Assembly (NCBI GenBank): GCA_943735955.1
Contig: OX030961.1
Coordinates: 565,001 to 629,000 of the forward strand
Source: Piscicola geometra
Taxonomy: Eukaryota > Annelida > Clitellata > Hirudinida > Piscicolidae
DNA length: 64,000 bases
Direction of reading: 5' to 3'
Each line of letters starts with the position of its first letter. Positions within the stretch are counted from its first letter, which is position 1. Made by a program: the position numbers and the translations under genes. This document shows, in pieces, positions 47,195 through 58,141 of this stretch. The notes beneath the pieces are model-generated. The model ran no database searches, was not told the DNA's origin, and saw nothing but the letters and a program-made list of their open reading frames with translations.

Positions 47195-50100
47195 TCATCG
47201 TTCGTCTTCACCGTCTTCACCGTCTTCATCGTCTTCACCGTCTTCATCGTCTTCACCGTTTTCATCGTCTTCATCGTCTTCACCGTCTTCACCGTCTTCA
47301 TCGTCTTCATCGTTCGTCTTCACCGTCTTCATCGTCTTCACCGTCTTCATCGTCTTCATCGTCTTCACCGTCTTCACCGTCTTCACCGTCTTCATCGTCT
47401 TCACCGTCTTCACCGTCTTCATCGTCTTCATCGTCTTCACCGTCTTCACCGTCTTCACCGTCTTCACCGTCTTCATCGTCTTCACCGTCTTCATCGTCTT
47501 CACCGTCTTCATCGTCTTCACCGTCTTCATCGTCTTCATCGTTCGTCTTCACCGTCTTCACCGTCTTCTTCGTCTTCACCGTCTTCATCGTCTTCATCGT
47601 CTTCATCGTCTTCATCGTCTTCACCGTCTTCACCGTTTTCACCGTCTTCACCGTCTTCATCGTCTTCACCGTCTTCATCGTCTTCATCGTCTTCACCGTC
47701 TTCATCGTCTTCACCGTATTCATCGTCTTCATCGTTCGTCTTCATCGTCTTCATCGTCTTCACCGTCTTCATCGTCTTCACCGTCTTCACCGTCTTCATC
47801 GTCTTCATCGTCTTCACCGTCTTCACCGTCTTCACCGTTTTCACCGTCTTCATCGTCTTCACCGTCTTCATCGTCTTCATCGTCTTCACCGTCTTCATCG
47901 TCTTCACCGTCTTCATCGTCTTCATCGTTCGTCTTCACCGTCTTCACCGTCTTCATCGTCTTCGCCGTCTTTTATCGTCTTCACCGTCTTCATCGTTCGT
48001 CTTCACCGTCTTCATCGTCTTCATCGTCTTCACCGTCTTCATCGTCTTCACCGTCTTCATCGTCTTCATCGTTCGTCTTCACCGTCTTCGCAGTCTTCAC
48101 CGTCTTCACCGTCTTCACCGCCTTCACCGTCTTCATCGTTCGTCTTCACCGTCTTCACCGTCTTCATCGTCTTTACCGTCTTCATCGTCTTCACCGTTTT
48201 CAACGTCTTCATCGTTTTCACCGTCTTCATCGTCTTCATCGTTCGTCTTCACCGTCTTCACCGTCTTCATCGTCTTCACCGTCTTCATCGTCTTCACCGT
48301 TTTCATCGTCTTCATCGTCTTCACCGTCTTCACCGTCTTCATCGTCTTCATCGTTCGTCTTCACCGTCTTCACCGTCTTCATCGTCTTCACCGTCTTCAT
48401 CGTCTTCATCGTCTTCACCGTCTTCACCGTCTTCACCGTCTTCACCGTCTTCATCGTCTTCACCGTCTTCACCGTCTTCATCGTCTTCATCGTCTTCACC
48501 GTCTTCACCGTCTTCACCGTCTTCACCGTCTTCATCGTCTTCACCGTCTTCATCGTCTTCACCGTCTTCATCGTCTTCACCGTCTTCATCGTCTTCATCG
48601 TTCGTCTTCACCGTCTTCACCGTCTTCTTCGTCTTCACCGTCTTCATCGTCTTCATCGTCTTCATCGTCTTCACCGTCTTCACCGTTTTCACCGTCTTCA
48701 CCGTCTTCATCGTCTTCACCGTCTTCATCGTCTTCATCGTCTTCACCGTCTTCATCGTCTTCACCGTATTCATCGTCTTCATCGTTCGTCTTCATCGTCT
48801 TCATCGTCTTCACCGTCTTCATCGTCTTCACCGTCTTCACCGTCTTCATCGTCTTCATCGTCTTCACCGTCTTCACCGTCTTCACCGTTTTCACCGTCTT
48901 CATCGTCTTCACCGTCTTCATCGTCTTCATCGTCTTCACCGTCTTCATCGTCTTCACCGTCTTCATCGTCTTCATCGTTCGTCTTCACCGTCTTCACCGT
49001 CTTCATCGTCTTCGCCGTCTTTTATCGTCTTCACCGTCTTCATCGTTCGTCTTCACCGTCTTCATCGTCTTCATCGTCTTCACCGTCTTCATCGTCTTCA
49101 CCGTCTTCATCGTCTTCATCGTTCGTCTTCACCGTCTTCGCCGTCTTCACCGTCTTCACCGTCTTCACCGCCTTCACCGTCTTCATCGTTCGTCTTCACC
49201 GTCTTCACCGTCTTCATCGTCTTCATCGTCTTCATCGTCTTCATCGTCTTCACCGTCTTCACCGTTTTCACCGTCTTCACCGTCTTCATCGTCTTCACCG
49301 TCTTCATCGTCTTCATCGTCTTCACCGTCTTCATCGTCTTCACCGTATTCATCGTCTTCATCGTTCGTCTTCATCGTCTTCATCGTCTTCACCGTCTTCA
49401 TCGTCTTCACCGTCTTCACCGTCTTCATCGTCTTCATCGTCTTCACCGTCTTCACCGTCTTCACCGTTTTCACCGTCTTCATCGTCTTCACCGTCTTCAT
49501 CGTCTTCATCGTCTTCACCGTCTTCATCGTCTTCACCGTCTTCATCGTCTTCATCGTTCGTCTTCACCGTCTTCACCGTCTTCATCGTCTTCGCCGTCTT
49601 TTATCGTCTTCACCGTCTTCATCGTTCGTCTTCACCGTCTTCATCGTCTTCATCGTCTTCACCGTCTTCATCGTCTTCACCGTCTTCATCGTCTTCATCG
49701 TTCGTCTTCACCGTCTTCGCAGTCTTCACCGTCTTCACCGTCTTCACCGCCTTCACCGTCTTCATCGTTCATCTTCACCGTCTTCACCGTCTTCATCGTC
49801 TTTACCGTCTTCATCGTCTTCACCGTTTTCAACGTCTTCATCGTTTTCACCGTCTTCATCGTCTTCATCGTTCGTCTTCACCGTCTTCACCGTCTTCATC
49901 GTCTTCACCGTCTTCATCGTCTTCACCGTTTTCATCGTCTTCATCGTCTTCACCGTCTTCACCGTCTTCATCGTCTTCATCGTTCGTCTTCACCGTCTTC
50001 ACCGTCTTCATCGTCTTCACCGTCTTCATCGTCTTCATCGTCTTCACCGTCTTCACCGTCTTCACCGTCTTCACCGTCTTCATCGTCTTCACCGTCTTCA

Positions 50101-50530
50101 CCGTCTTCATCGTCTTCATCGTCTTCACCGTCTTCACCGTCTTCACCGTCTTCACCGTCTTCATCGTCTTCACCGTCTTCATCGTCTTCACCGTCTTCAT
50201 CGTCTTCACCGTCTTCATCGTCTTCATCGTTCGTCTTCACCGTCTTCACCGTCTTCTTCGTCTTCACCGTCTTCATCGTCTTCATCGTCTTCATCGTCTT
50301 CACCGTCTTCACCGTTTTCACCGTCTTCACCGTCTTCATCGTCTTCACCGTCTTCATCGTCTTCATCGTCTTCACCGTCTTCATCGTCTTCACCGTATTC
50401 ATCGTCTTCATCGTTCGTCTTCATCGTCTTCATCGTCTTCACCGTCTTCATCGTCTTCACCGTCTTCACCGTCTTCATCGTCTTCATCGTCTTCACCGTC
50501 TTCACCGTCTTCACCGTTTTCACCGTCTTC
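47195..50530. repeat. ~3.3-kb higher-order block, left copy
   Basis: Order of 9- and 13-bp variants repeats in 50700-54008. The offset is 3,505 at the left and 3,478 from about 48.6 kb on; the 27-bp change equals three 9-bp units. Inside it, 48236-48598 recurs at +1,629. Diverges from the right copy near 50.53 kb. End points are approximate. Confidence 0.8.
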
Positions 50531-50699
50531 ATCGTCTTCACCGTCTTCATCGTCTTCACCGTCTTCATCGTCTTCATCGTCTTCATCGTCTTCACCGTCT
50601 TCACCGTTTTCACCGTCTTCACCGTCTTCATCGTCTTCACCGTCTTCATCGTCTTCATCGTCTTCACCGTCTTCATCGTCTTCACCGTATTCATCGTCT

Positions 50700-53600
50700 T
50701 CATCGTTCGTCTTCACCGTCTTCACCGTCTTCATCGTCTTCACCGTCTTCATCGTCTTCACCGTTTTCATCGTCTTCATCGTCTTCACCGTCTTCACCGT
50801 CTTCATCGTCTTCATCGTTCGTCTTCACCGTCTTCATCGTCTTCACCGTCTTCATCGTCTTCATCGTCTTCACCGTCTTCACCGTCTTCACCGTCTTCAT
50901 CGTCTTCACCGTCTTCACCGTCTTCATCGTCTTCATCGTCTTCACCGTCTTCACCGTCTTCACCGTCTTCACCGTCTTCATCGTCTTCACCGTCTTCATC
51001 GTCTTCACCGTCTTCATCGTCTTCACCGTCTTCATCGTCTTCATCGTTCGTCTTCACCGTCTTCACCGTCTTCTTCGTCTTCACCGTCTTCATCGTCTTC
51101 ATCGTCTTCATCGTCTTCATCGTCTTCACCGTCTTCACCGTTTTCACCGTCTTCACCGTCTTCATCGTCTTCACCGTCTTCATCGTCTTCATCGTCTTCA
51201 CCGTCTTCATCGTCTTCACCGTATTCATCGTCTTCATCGTTCGTCTTCATCGTCTTCATCGTCTTCACCGTCTTCATCGTCTTCACCGTCTTCACCGTCT
51301 TCATCGTCTTCATCGTCTTCACCGTCTTCACCGTCTTCACCGTTTTCACCGTCTTCATCGTCTTCACCGTCTTCATCGTCTTCATCGTCTTCACCGTCTT
51401 CATCGTCTTCACCGTCTTCATCGTCTTCATCGTTCGTCTTCACCGTCTTCACCGTCTTCATCGTCTTCGCCGTCTTTTATCGTCTTCACCGTCTTCATCG
51501 TTCGTCTTCACCGTCTTCATCGTCTTCATCGTCTTCACCGTCTTCATCGTCTTCACCGTCTTCATCGTCTTCATCGTTCGTCTTCACCGTCTTCGCAGTC
51601 TTCACCGTCTTCACCGTCTTCACCGCCTTCACCGTCTTCATCGTTCGTCTTCACCGTCTTCACCGTCTTCATCGTCTTTACCGTCTTCATCGTCTTCACC
51701 GTTTTCAACGTCTTCATCGTTTTCACCGTCTTCATCGTCTTCATCGTTCGTCTTCACCGTCTTCACCGTCTTCATCGTCTTCACCGTCTTCATCGTCTTC
51801 ACCGTTTTCATCGTCTTCATCGTCTTCACCGTCTTCACCGTCTTCATCGTCTTCATCGTTCGTCTTCACCGTCTTCACCGTCTTCACCGTCTTCATCGTC
51901 TTCACCGTCTTCATCGTCTTCATCGTCTTCACCGTCTTCACCGTCTTCACCGTCTTCACCGTCTTCATCGTCTTCACCGTCTTCACCGTCTTCACCGTCT
52001 TCACCGTCTTCATCGTCTTCACCGTCTTCATCGTCTTCACCGTCTTCATCGTCTTCACCGTCTTCATCGTCTTCATCGTTCGTCTTCACCGTCTTCACCG
52101 TCTTCTTCGTCTTCACCGTCTTCATCGTCTTCATCGTCTTCATCGTCTTCACCGTCTTCACCGTTTTCACCGTCTTCACCGTCTTCATCGTCTTCACCGT
52201 CTTCATCGTCTTCATCGTCTTCACCGTCTTCATCGTCTTCACCGTATTCATCGTCTTCATCGTTCGTCTTCATCGTCTTCATCGTCTTCACCGTCTTCAT
52301 CGTCTTCACCGTCTTCACCGTCTTCATCGTCTTCATCGTCTTCACCGTCTTCACCGTCTTCACCGTTTTCACCGTCTTCATCGTCTTCACCGTCTTCATC
52401 GTCTTCATCGTCTTCACCGTCTTCATCGTCTTCACCGTCTTCATCGTCTTCATCGTTCGTCTTCACCGTCTTCACCGTCTTCATCGTCTTCGCCGTCTTT
52501 TATCGTCTTCACCGTCTTCATCGTTCGTCTTCACCGTCTTCATCGTCTTCATCGTCTTCACCGTCTTCATCGTCTTCACCGTCTTCATCGTCTTCATCGT
52601 TCGTCTTCACCGTCTTCGCCGTCTTCACCGTCTTCACCGTCTTCACCGCCTTCACCGTCTTCATCGTTCGTCTTCACCGTCTTCACCGTCTTCATCGTCT
52701 TCATCGTCTTCATCGTCTTCATCGTCTTCACCGTCTTCACCGTTTTCACCGTCTTCACCGTCTTCATCGTCTTCACCGTCTTCATCGTCTTCATCGTCTT
52801 CACCGTCTTCATCGTCTTCACCGTATTCATCGTCTTCATCGTTCGTCTTCATCGTCTTCATCGTCTTCACCGTCTTCATCGTCTTCACCGTCTTCACCGT
52901 CTTCATCGTCTTCATCGTCTTCACCGTCTTCACCGTCTTCACCGTTTTCACCGTCTTCATCGTCTTCACCGTCTTCATCGTCTTCATCGTCTTCACCGTC
53001 TTCATCGTCTTCACCGTCTTCATCGTCTTCATCGTTCGTCTTCACCGTCTTCACCGTCTTCATCGTCTTCGCCGTCTTTTATCGTCTTCACCGTCTTCAT
53101 CGTTCGTCTTCACCGTCTTCATCGTCTTCATCGTCTTCACCGTCTTCATCGTCTTCACCGTCTTCATCGTCTTCATCGTTCGTCTTCACCGTCTTCGCAG
53201 TCTTCACCGTCTTCACCGTCTTCACCGCCTTCACCGTCTTCATCGTTCATCTTCACCGTCTTCACCGTCTTCATCGTCTTTACCGTCTTCATCGTCTTCA
53301 CCGTTTTCAACGTCTTCATCGTTTTCACCGTCTTCATCGTCTTCATCGTTCGTCTTCACCGTCTTCACCGTCTTCATCGTCTTCACCGTCTTCATCGTCT
53401 TCACCGTTTTCATCGTCTTCATCGTCTTCACCGTCTTCACCGTCTTCATCGTCTTCATCGTTCGTCTTCACCGTCTTCACCGTCTTCATCGTCTTCACCG
53501 TCTTCATCGTCTTCATCGTCTTCACCGTCTTCACCGTCTTCACCGTCTTCACCGTCTTCATCGTCTTCACCGTCTTCACCGTCTTCATCGTCTTCATCGT

Positions 53601-54008
53601 CTTCACCGTCTTCACCGTCTTCACCGTCTTCACCGTCTTCATCGTCTTCACCGTCTTCATCGTCTTCACCGTCTTCATCGTCTTCACCGTCTTCATCGTC
53701 TTCATCGTTCGTCTTCACCGTCTTCACCGTCTTCTTCGTCTTCACCGTCTTCATCGTCTTCATCGTCTTCATCGTCTTCACCGTCTTCACCGTTTTCACC
53801 GTCTTCACCGTCTTCATCGTCTTCACCGTCTTCATCGTCTTCATCGTCTTCACCGTCTTCATCGTCTTCACCGTATTCATCGTCTTCATCGTTCGTCTTC
53901 ATCGTCTTCATCGTCTTCACCGTCTTCATCGTCTTCACCGTCTTCACCGTCTTCATCGTCTTCATCGTCTTCACCGTCTTCACCGTCTTCACCGTTTTCA
54001 CCGTCTTC
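50700..54008. repeat. ~3.3-kb higher-order block, right copy
   Basis: Second copy of the block described at 47195-50530, with the TTTTATCG marks at 51472, 52495 and 53074 matching 47967, 49017 and 49596. The near-identity over kilobases implies recent block duplication rather than unit-by-unit slippage. Confidence 0.8.
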
Positions 54009-55947
54009 ATCGTCTTCACCGTCTTCATCGTCTTCATCGTCTTCACCGTCTTCATCGTCTTCACCGTCTTCATCGTCTTCATCGTTCGTCTTCACCGTCT
54101 TCACCGTCTTCATCGTCTTCGCCGTCTTTTATCGTCTTCACCGTCTTCATCGTTCGTCTTCACCGTCTTCATCGTCTTCATCGTCTTCACCGTCTTCATC
54201 GTCTTCACCGTCTTCATCGTCTTCATCGTTCGTCTTCACCGTCTTCGCCGTCTTCACCGTCTTCACCGTCTTCACCGCCTTCACCGTCTTCATCGTTCGT
54301 CTTCACCGTCTTCACCGTCTTCATCGTCTTTACCGTCTTCATCGTCTTCACCGTCTTCATCGTCTTCACCGTCTTCATCGTCTTCACCGTCTTCACCGTC
54401 TTCATCGTCTTCACCGTCTTCACCGTCTTCATCGTCTTCACCGTCTTCATCGTCTTCATCGTCTTCACCGTCTTCACCGTCTTCACCGTCTTCACCGTCT
54501 TCATCGTCTTCACCGTCTTCACCGTCTTCATCGTCTTCATCGTCTTCACCGTCTTCACCGTCTTCACCGTCTTCACCGTCTTCATCGTCTTCACCGTCTT
54601 CATCGTCTTCACCGTCTTCATCGTCTTCACCGTCTTCATCGTCTTCATCGTTCGTCTTCACCGTCTTCACCGTCTTCTTCGTCTTCACCGTCTTCATCGT
54701 CTTCATCGTCTTCATCGTCTTCACCGTCTTCACCGTTTTCACCGTCTTCACCGTCTTCATCGTCTTCACCGTCTTCATCGTCTTCATCGTTTTCACCGTC
54801 TTCATCGTCTTCACCGTATTCATCGTCTTCATCGTTCGTCTTCATCGTCTTCATCGTCTTCACCGTCTTCATCGTCTTCACCGTCTTCACCGTCTTCATC
54901 GTCTTCATCGTCTTCACCGTCTTCACCGTCTTCACCGTTTTCACCGTCTTCATCGTCTTCACCGTCTTCATCGTCTTCATCGTCTTCACCGTCTTCATCG
55001 TCTTCACCGTCTTCATCGTCTTCATCGTTCGTCTTCACCGTCTTCACCGTCTTCATCGTCTTCGCCGTCTTTTATCGTCTTCACCGTCTTCATCGTTCGT
55101 CTTCACCGTCTTCATCGTCTTCATCGTCTTCACCGTCTTCATCGTCTTCACCGTCTTCATCGTCTTCATCGTTCGTCTTCACCGTCTTCGCCGTCTTCAC
55201 CGTCTTCACCGTCTTCACCGCCTTCACCGTCTTCATCGTTCGTCTTCACCGTCTTCACCGTCTTCATCGTCTTTACCGTCTTCATCGTCTTCACCGTCTT
55301 CATCGTCTTCACCGTCTTCATCGTCTTCACCGTCTTCACCGTCTTCATCGTCTTCACCGTCTTCACCGTCTTCATCGTCTTCACCGTCTTCATCGTGTTC
55401 ACCGTTTTCATCGTCTTCATCGTTTTCACCGTCTTCATCGTCTTCATCGTTCGTCTTCACCGTCTTCACCGTCTTCATCGTCTTCACCGTCTTCATCGTC
55501 TTCACCGTTTTCATCGTCTTCATCGTCTTCACCGTCTTCATCGTCTTCATCGTTCGTCTTCACCGTCTTCACCGTCTTCACCGTCTTCACCGTCTTCACC
55601 GTCTTCATCGTCTTCACCGTCTTCACCGTCTTCACCGTCTTCACCGTCTCCATCGTCTTCACCGTCTTCACCGTCTTCACCGTCTTCACCGTCTTCACCG
55701 TCTTCATCGTCTTCATCGTCTTCATCGTCTTCACCGTCTTCACCGTCTTCACCGTCTTCACCGTCTTCACCGTTTTCATCGTCTTCACCGTCTTCATCGT
55801 CTTCATCGTCTTCACCGTCTTCATCGTCTTCACCGTCTTCATCGTCTTCATCGTTCGTCTTCACCGTCTTCACCGTCTTCATCGTCTTCACCGTCTTCAT
55901 CGTCTTCATCGTCTTCATCGTCTTCATCGTCTTCACCGTTCAATCAT

Positions 55948-56692
55948 GAGACAAATTTGCGCGCCTGCTGCCTTCCTTGGATGTGGTAGCCGTTTCTCAT
56001 GCTCTCTTTCCGGAATCGAACCCTGATTCCCCGTTACCCGTTACAACCGTGGTAAGCATATCACATACCATCGAAAGTTGATAGGGCACACACTTGAAAG
56101 ATCTGTCGCCGACGCTAGGTCGTGCGATCAGCCGTAATTTATTCAGGGTCACCAAAATTTACGAGCCGAATCTTTGAGACAAACATATAACTACTGGCAG
56201 GATCAACCAGGTAATACACGAGCAAGAAGACTAGCGTCGCTGGCCTAAAGTCGACGAGTCTTCTAGTCGCCTTCGATAGTCGTCGCCGCTCGTAAAAGCG
56301 GCTATATCGAAGATAATTTATCAGCTTCGAATCTCTGGTTTACCGAGATCGAGTGATGATGATAGGAGATCACGCGCTTATTGCCGCTAATAGACGTCCC
56401 CTTGAACGGTTAGCCTATCTTAAGCGAATAAGCAGCGCATCAGGCCAGTGGGGAATAACAAACGTTCAAGGTGCTTTTTGAGAAACTCGTTTCGAGCTCA
56501 AAATATTTGATCAGTCAGTCTTTTTATAATCGTTTACAGATTTTAATCGCGTTTCAATGGGACCCAAGCCGGTGAAGGCATGTTTTCTCGCGCATTCGAC
56601 CGGAGCGGCGAGGATCTCGGCCTAGCGTGGAATTTCATTGCCGGTGAAAAATTTTTAAAATAAAAATTTTAAAAAATCTTTCGTTCAATCAT
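55948..56692 (-). repeat. 746-bp monomer, unit 10 (single)
   Basis: Entered directly from the 9-bp array. Private ETS-like changes: CTCTGGTTTACC, GATCAGTCAG, CAGATTTTAATCG. Terminal CCGGTG mark present. Confidence 0.92.
55954..56213 (-). pseudogene. 18S rRNA 5' end, truncated, copy 19
   Basis: Shares TTCAGGGTCACC and GCTCTCT with copy 20 only. Private: TCTTTCCGG and GACAAACATATAAC. Confidence 0.92.
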
Positions 56693-56909
56693 GAGACAAA
56701 TCTCAAAATAAGTTCATTTGACAAGAGTTGCCATTTGAAACTTTATTATCTTGAGTTTCGAAGCATGCCTATACCTATAGAATATACAAGAGTTAACTAG
56801 CGTGAGACATCGAGTTTCAATTTTTGTGAAACGAAAATAAGGCCGTATAAGAGACGATAAGATTGAAACAATTTTAATTTAACTGCTGTCTATATCAACC
56901 AACACCTTT
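56693..56909. repeat. Leader module, unit 11
   Basis: Standard leader with ATTTTAATTTAACTGC for ATTTTATTTTAACTGC. Confidence 0.93.
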
Positions 56910-57170
56910 CATCGTCTTCATCGTCTTCATCGTCTTCACCGTCTTCATCGTCTTCATCGTCTTCATCGTCTTCACCGTCTTCACCGTCTTCACCGTCTTC
57001 ACCGTCTTCACCGTCTTCATCGTCTTCACCGTCTTCATCGTCTTCATCGTCTTCACCGTCTTCATCGTCTTCACCGTCTTCATCGTCTTCATCGTTCGTC
57101 TTCACCGTCTTCACCGTCTTCATCGTCTTCACCGTCTTAAGAGTCTTCATCGTCTTCATCGTCTTCACCG
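56910..57170. repeat. 9-bp minisatellite array 11 (shortest)
   Basis: Only about 29 units with a single 13-bp unit. Contains CGTCTTAAGAGTCTTC near its right end. Ends CACCG-TTCAATCATGAG exactly as array 10 does. Confidence 0.97.
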
Positions 57171-57179
57171 TTCAATCAT

Positions 57180-57924
57180 GAGACAAATTTGCGCGCCTGC
57201 TGCCTTCATTGGATGTGGTAGCCGTTTCTCATGCTCTCTCTCCGGAATCGAACCCTGATTCCCCGTTACCCGTTACAACCGTGGTAAGCATATCACATAC
57301 CATAGAAAGTTGATAGGGCACACACTTGAAAGATCTGTCGCCGACGCTAGGTCGTGCGATCAGCCGTAATTTATTCAGGGTCACCAAAATTTACGAGCCG
57401 AATCTTTGAGACAAGCATATAACTACTGGCAGGATCAACCAGGTAATACACGAGCAAGAAGACTAGCGTCGCTGGCCTAAAGTCGACGAGTCTTCTAGTC
57501 GCCTTCGATAGTCGTCGCCGCTCGTAAAAGCGGCTATATCGAAGATAATTTATCAGCTTCGAATCTCTGCTTTACCGAGATCGAGTGATGATGATAGAAG
57601 ATCACGCGCTTATTGCCGCTAATAGACGTCCCCTTGAACGGTTAGCCTATCTTAAGCGAATAAGCAGCGCATCAGGCCAGTGGGGAATAACAAACGTTCA
57701 AGGTGCTTTTTGAGAAACTCGTTTCGAGCTCAAAATATTTGATCGGTCAGTCTTTTTATAATCGTTTACAGATTATAATCGCGTTTCAATGGGACCCAAG
57801 CCGGTGAAGGCATGTTTTCTCGCGCATTCGACCGGAGCGGCGAGGATCTCGGCCTAGCGTGGAATTTCATTGCCGGTGAAAAATTTTTAAAATAAAAATT
57901 TTAAAAAATCTTTCGTTCAATCAT
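57180..57924 (-). repeat. 746-bp monomer, unit 11 (single)
   Basis: Follows the array directly, spacer and central 18S absent. ETS-like part near consensus with ATGATAGAAGATCACG, as in the second monomer of unit 1. Terminal CCGGTG mark present. Confidence 0.92.
57186..57445 (-). pseudogene. 18S rRNA 5' end, truncated, copy 20
   Basis: Sister of copy 19 (TTCAGGGTCACC, GCTCTCTCTCC). Private: CTTCATTGG and CCATAGAAAG. Last 18S fragment before the window end. Confidence 0.92.
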
Positions 57925-58141
57925 GAGACAAATCTCAAAATAAGTTCATTTGACAAGAGTTGCCATTTGAAACTTTATTATCTTGAGTTTCGAAGCATGC
58001 CTATACCTATAGAATATACAAGAGTTAACTAGCGTGAGACATCGAGTTTCAATTTTTGTGAAACGAAAATAAGGCCGTATAAGAGATGATAACATTGAAA
58101 CAATTTTATTTTAACTGCTGTCTATATCAACCAACACCTTT
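57925..58141. repeat. Leader module, unit 12
   Basis: Leader with a changed internal motif, AGATGATAACATTGAAAC for AGACGATAAGATTGAAAC, which creates an extra ATG but no gene. Confidence 0.93.

Larger units (their letters stand above)
35248..55938. repeat. 9-bp minisatellite array 10 (20.7 kb)
   Basis: By far the longest array, roughly 2,300 units. It is built of nested higher-order repeats, visible from rare marks such as GCCGTCTTTTATCG, CACCGCCTTCACC, TTCAACGTCTTC, CACCGTATTC and TCTTTACCG. From 38 to 46 kb the blocks recur at about 1.2-1.6 kb spacing (for example +1,323 and +1,346). From 47.2 to 54 kb a ~3.3-kb block is duplicated. It ends at CACCG joined directly to TTCAATCATGAG of a monomer, with no spacer or central 18S fragment. 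Confidence 0.97.

Noticed and set aside
35248..55938. CRISPR-like array
   Set aside because: Units are 9 or 13 bp with no spacers of unique sequence, in a eukaryotic rDNA setting.
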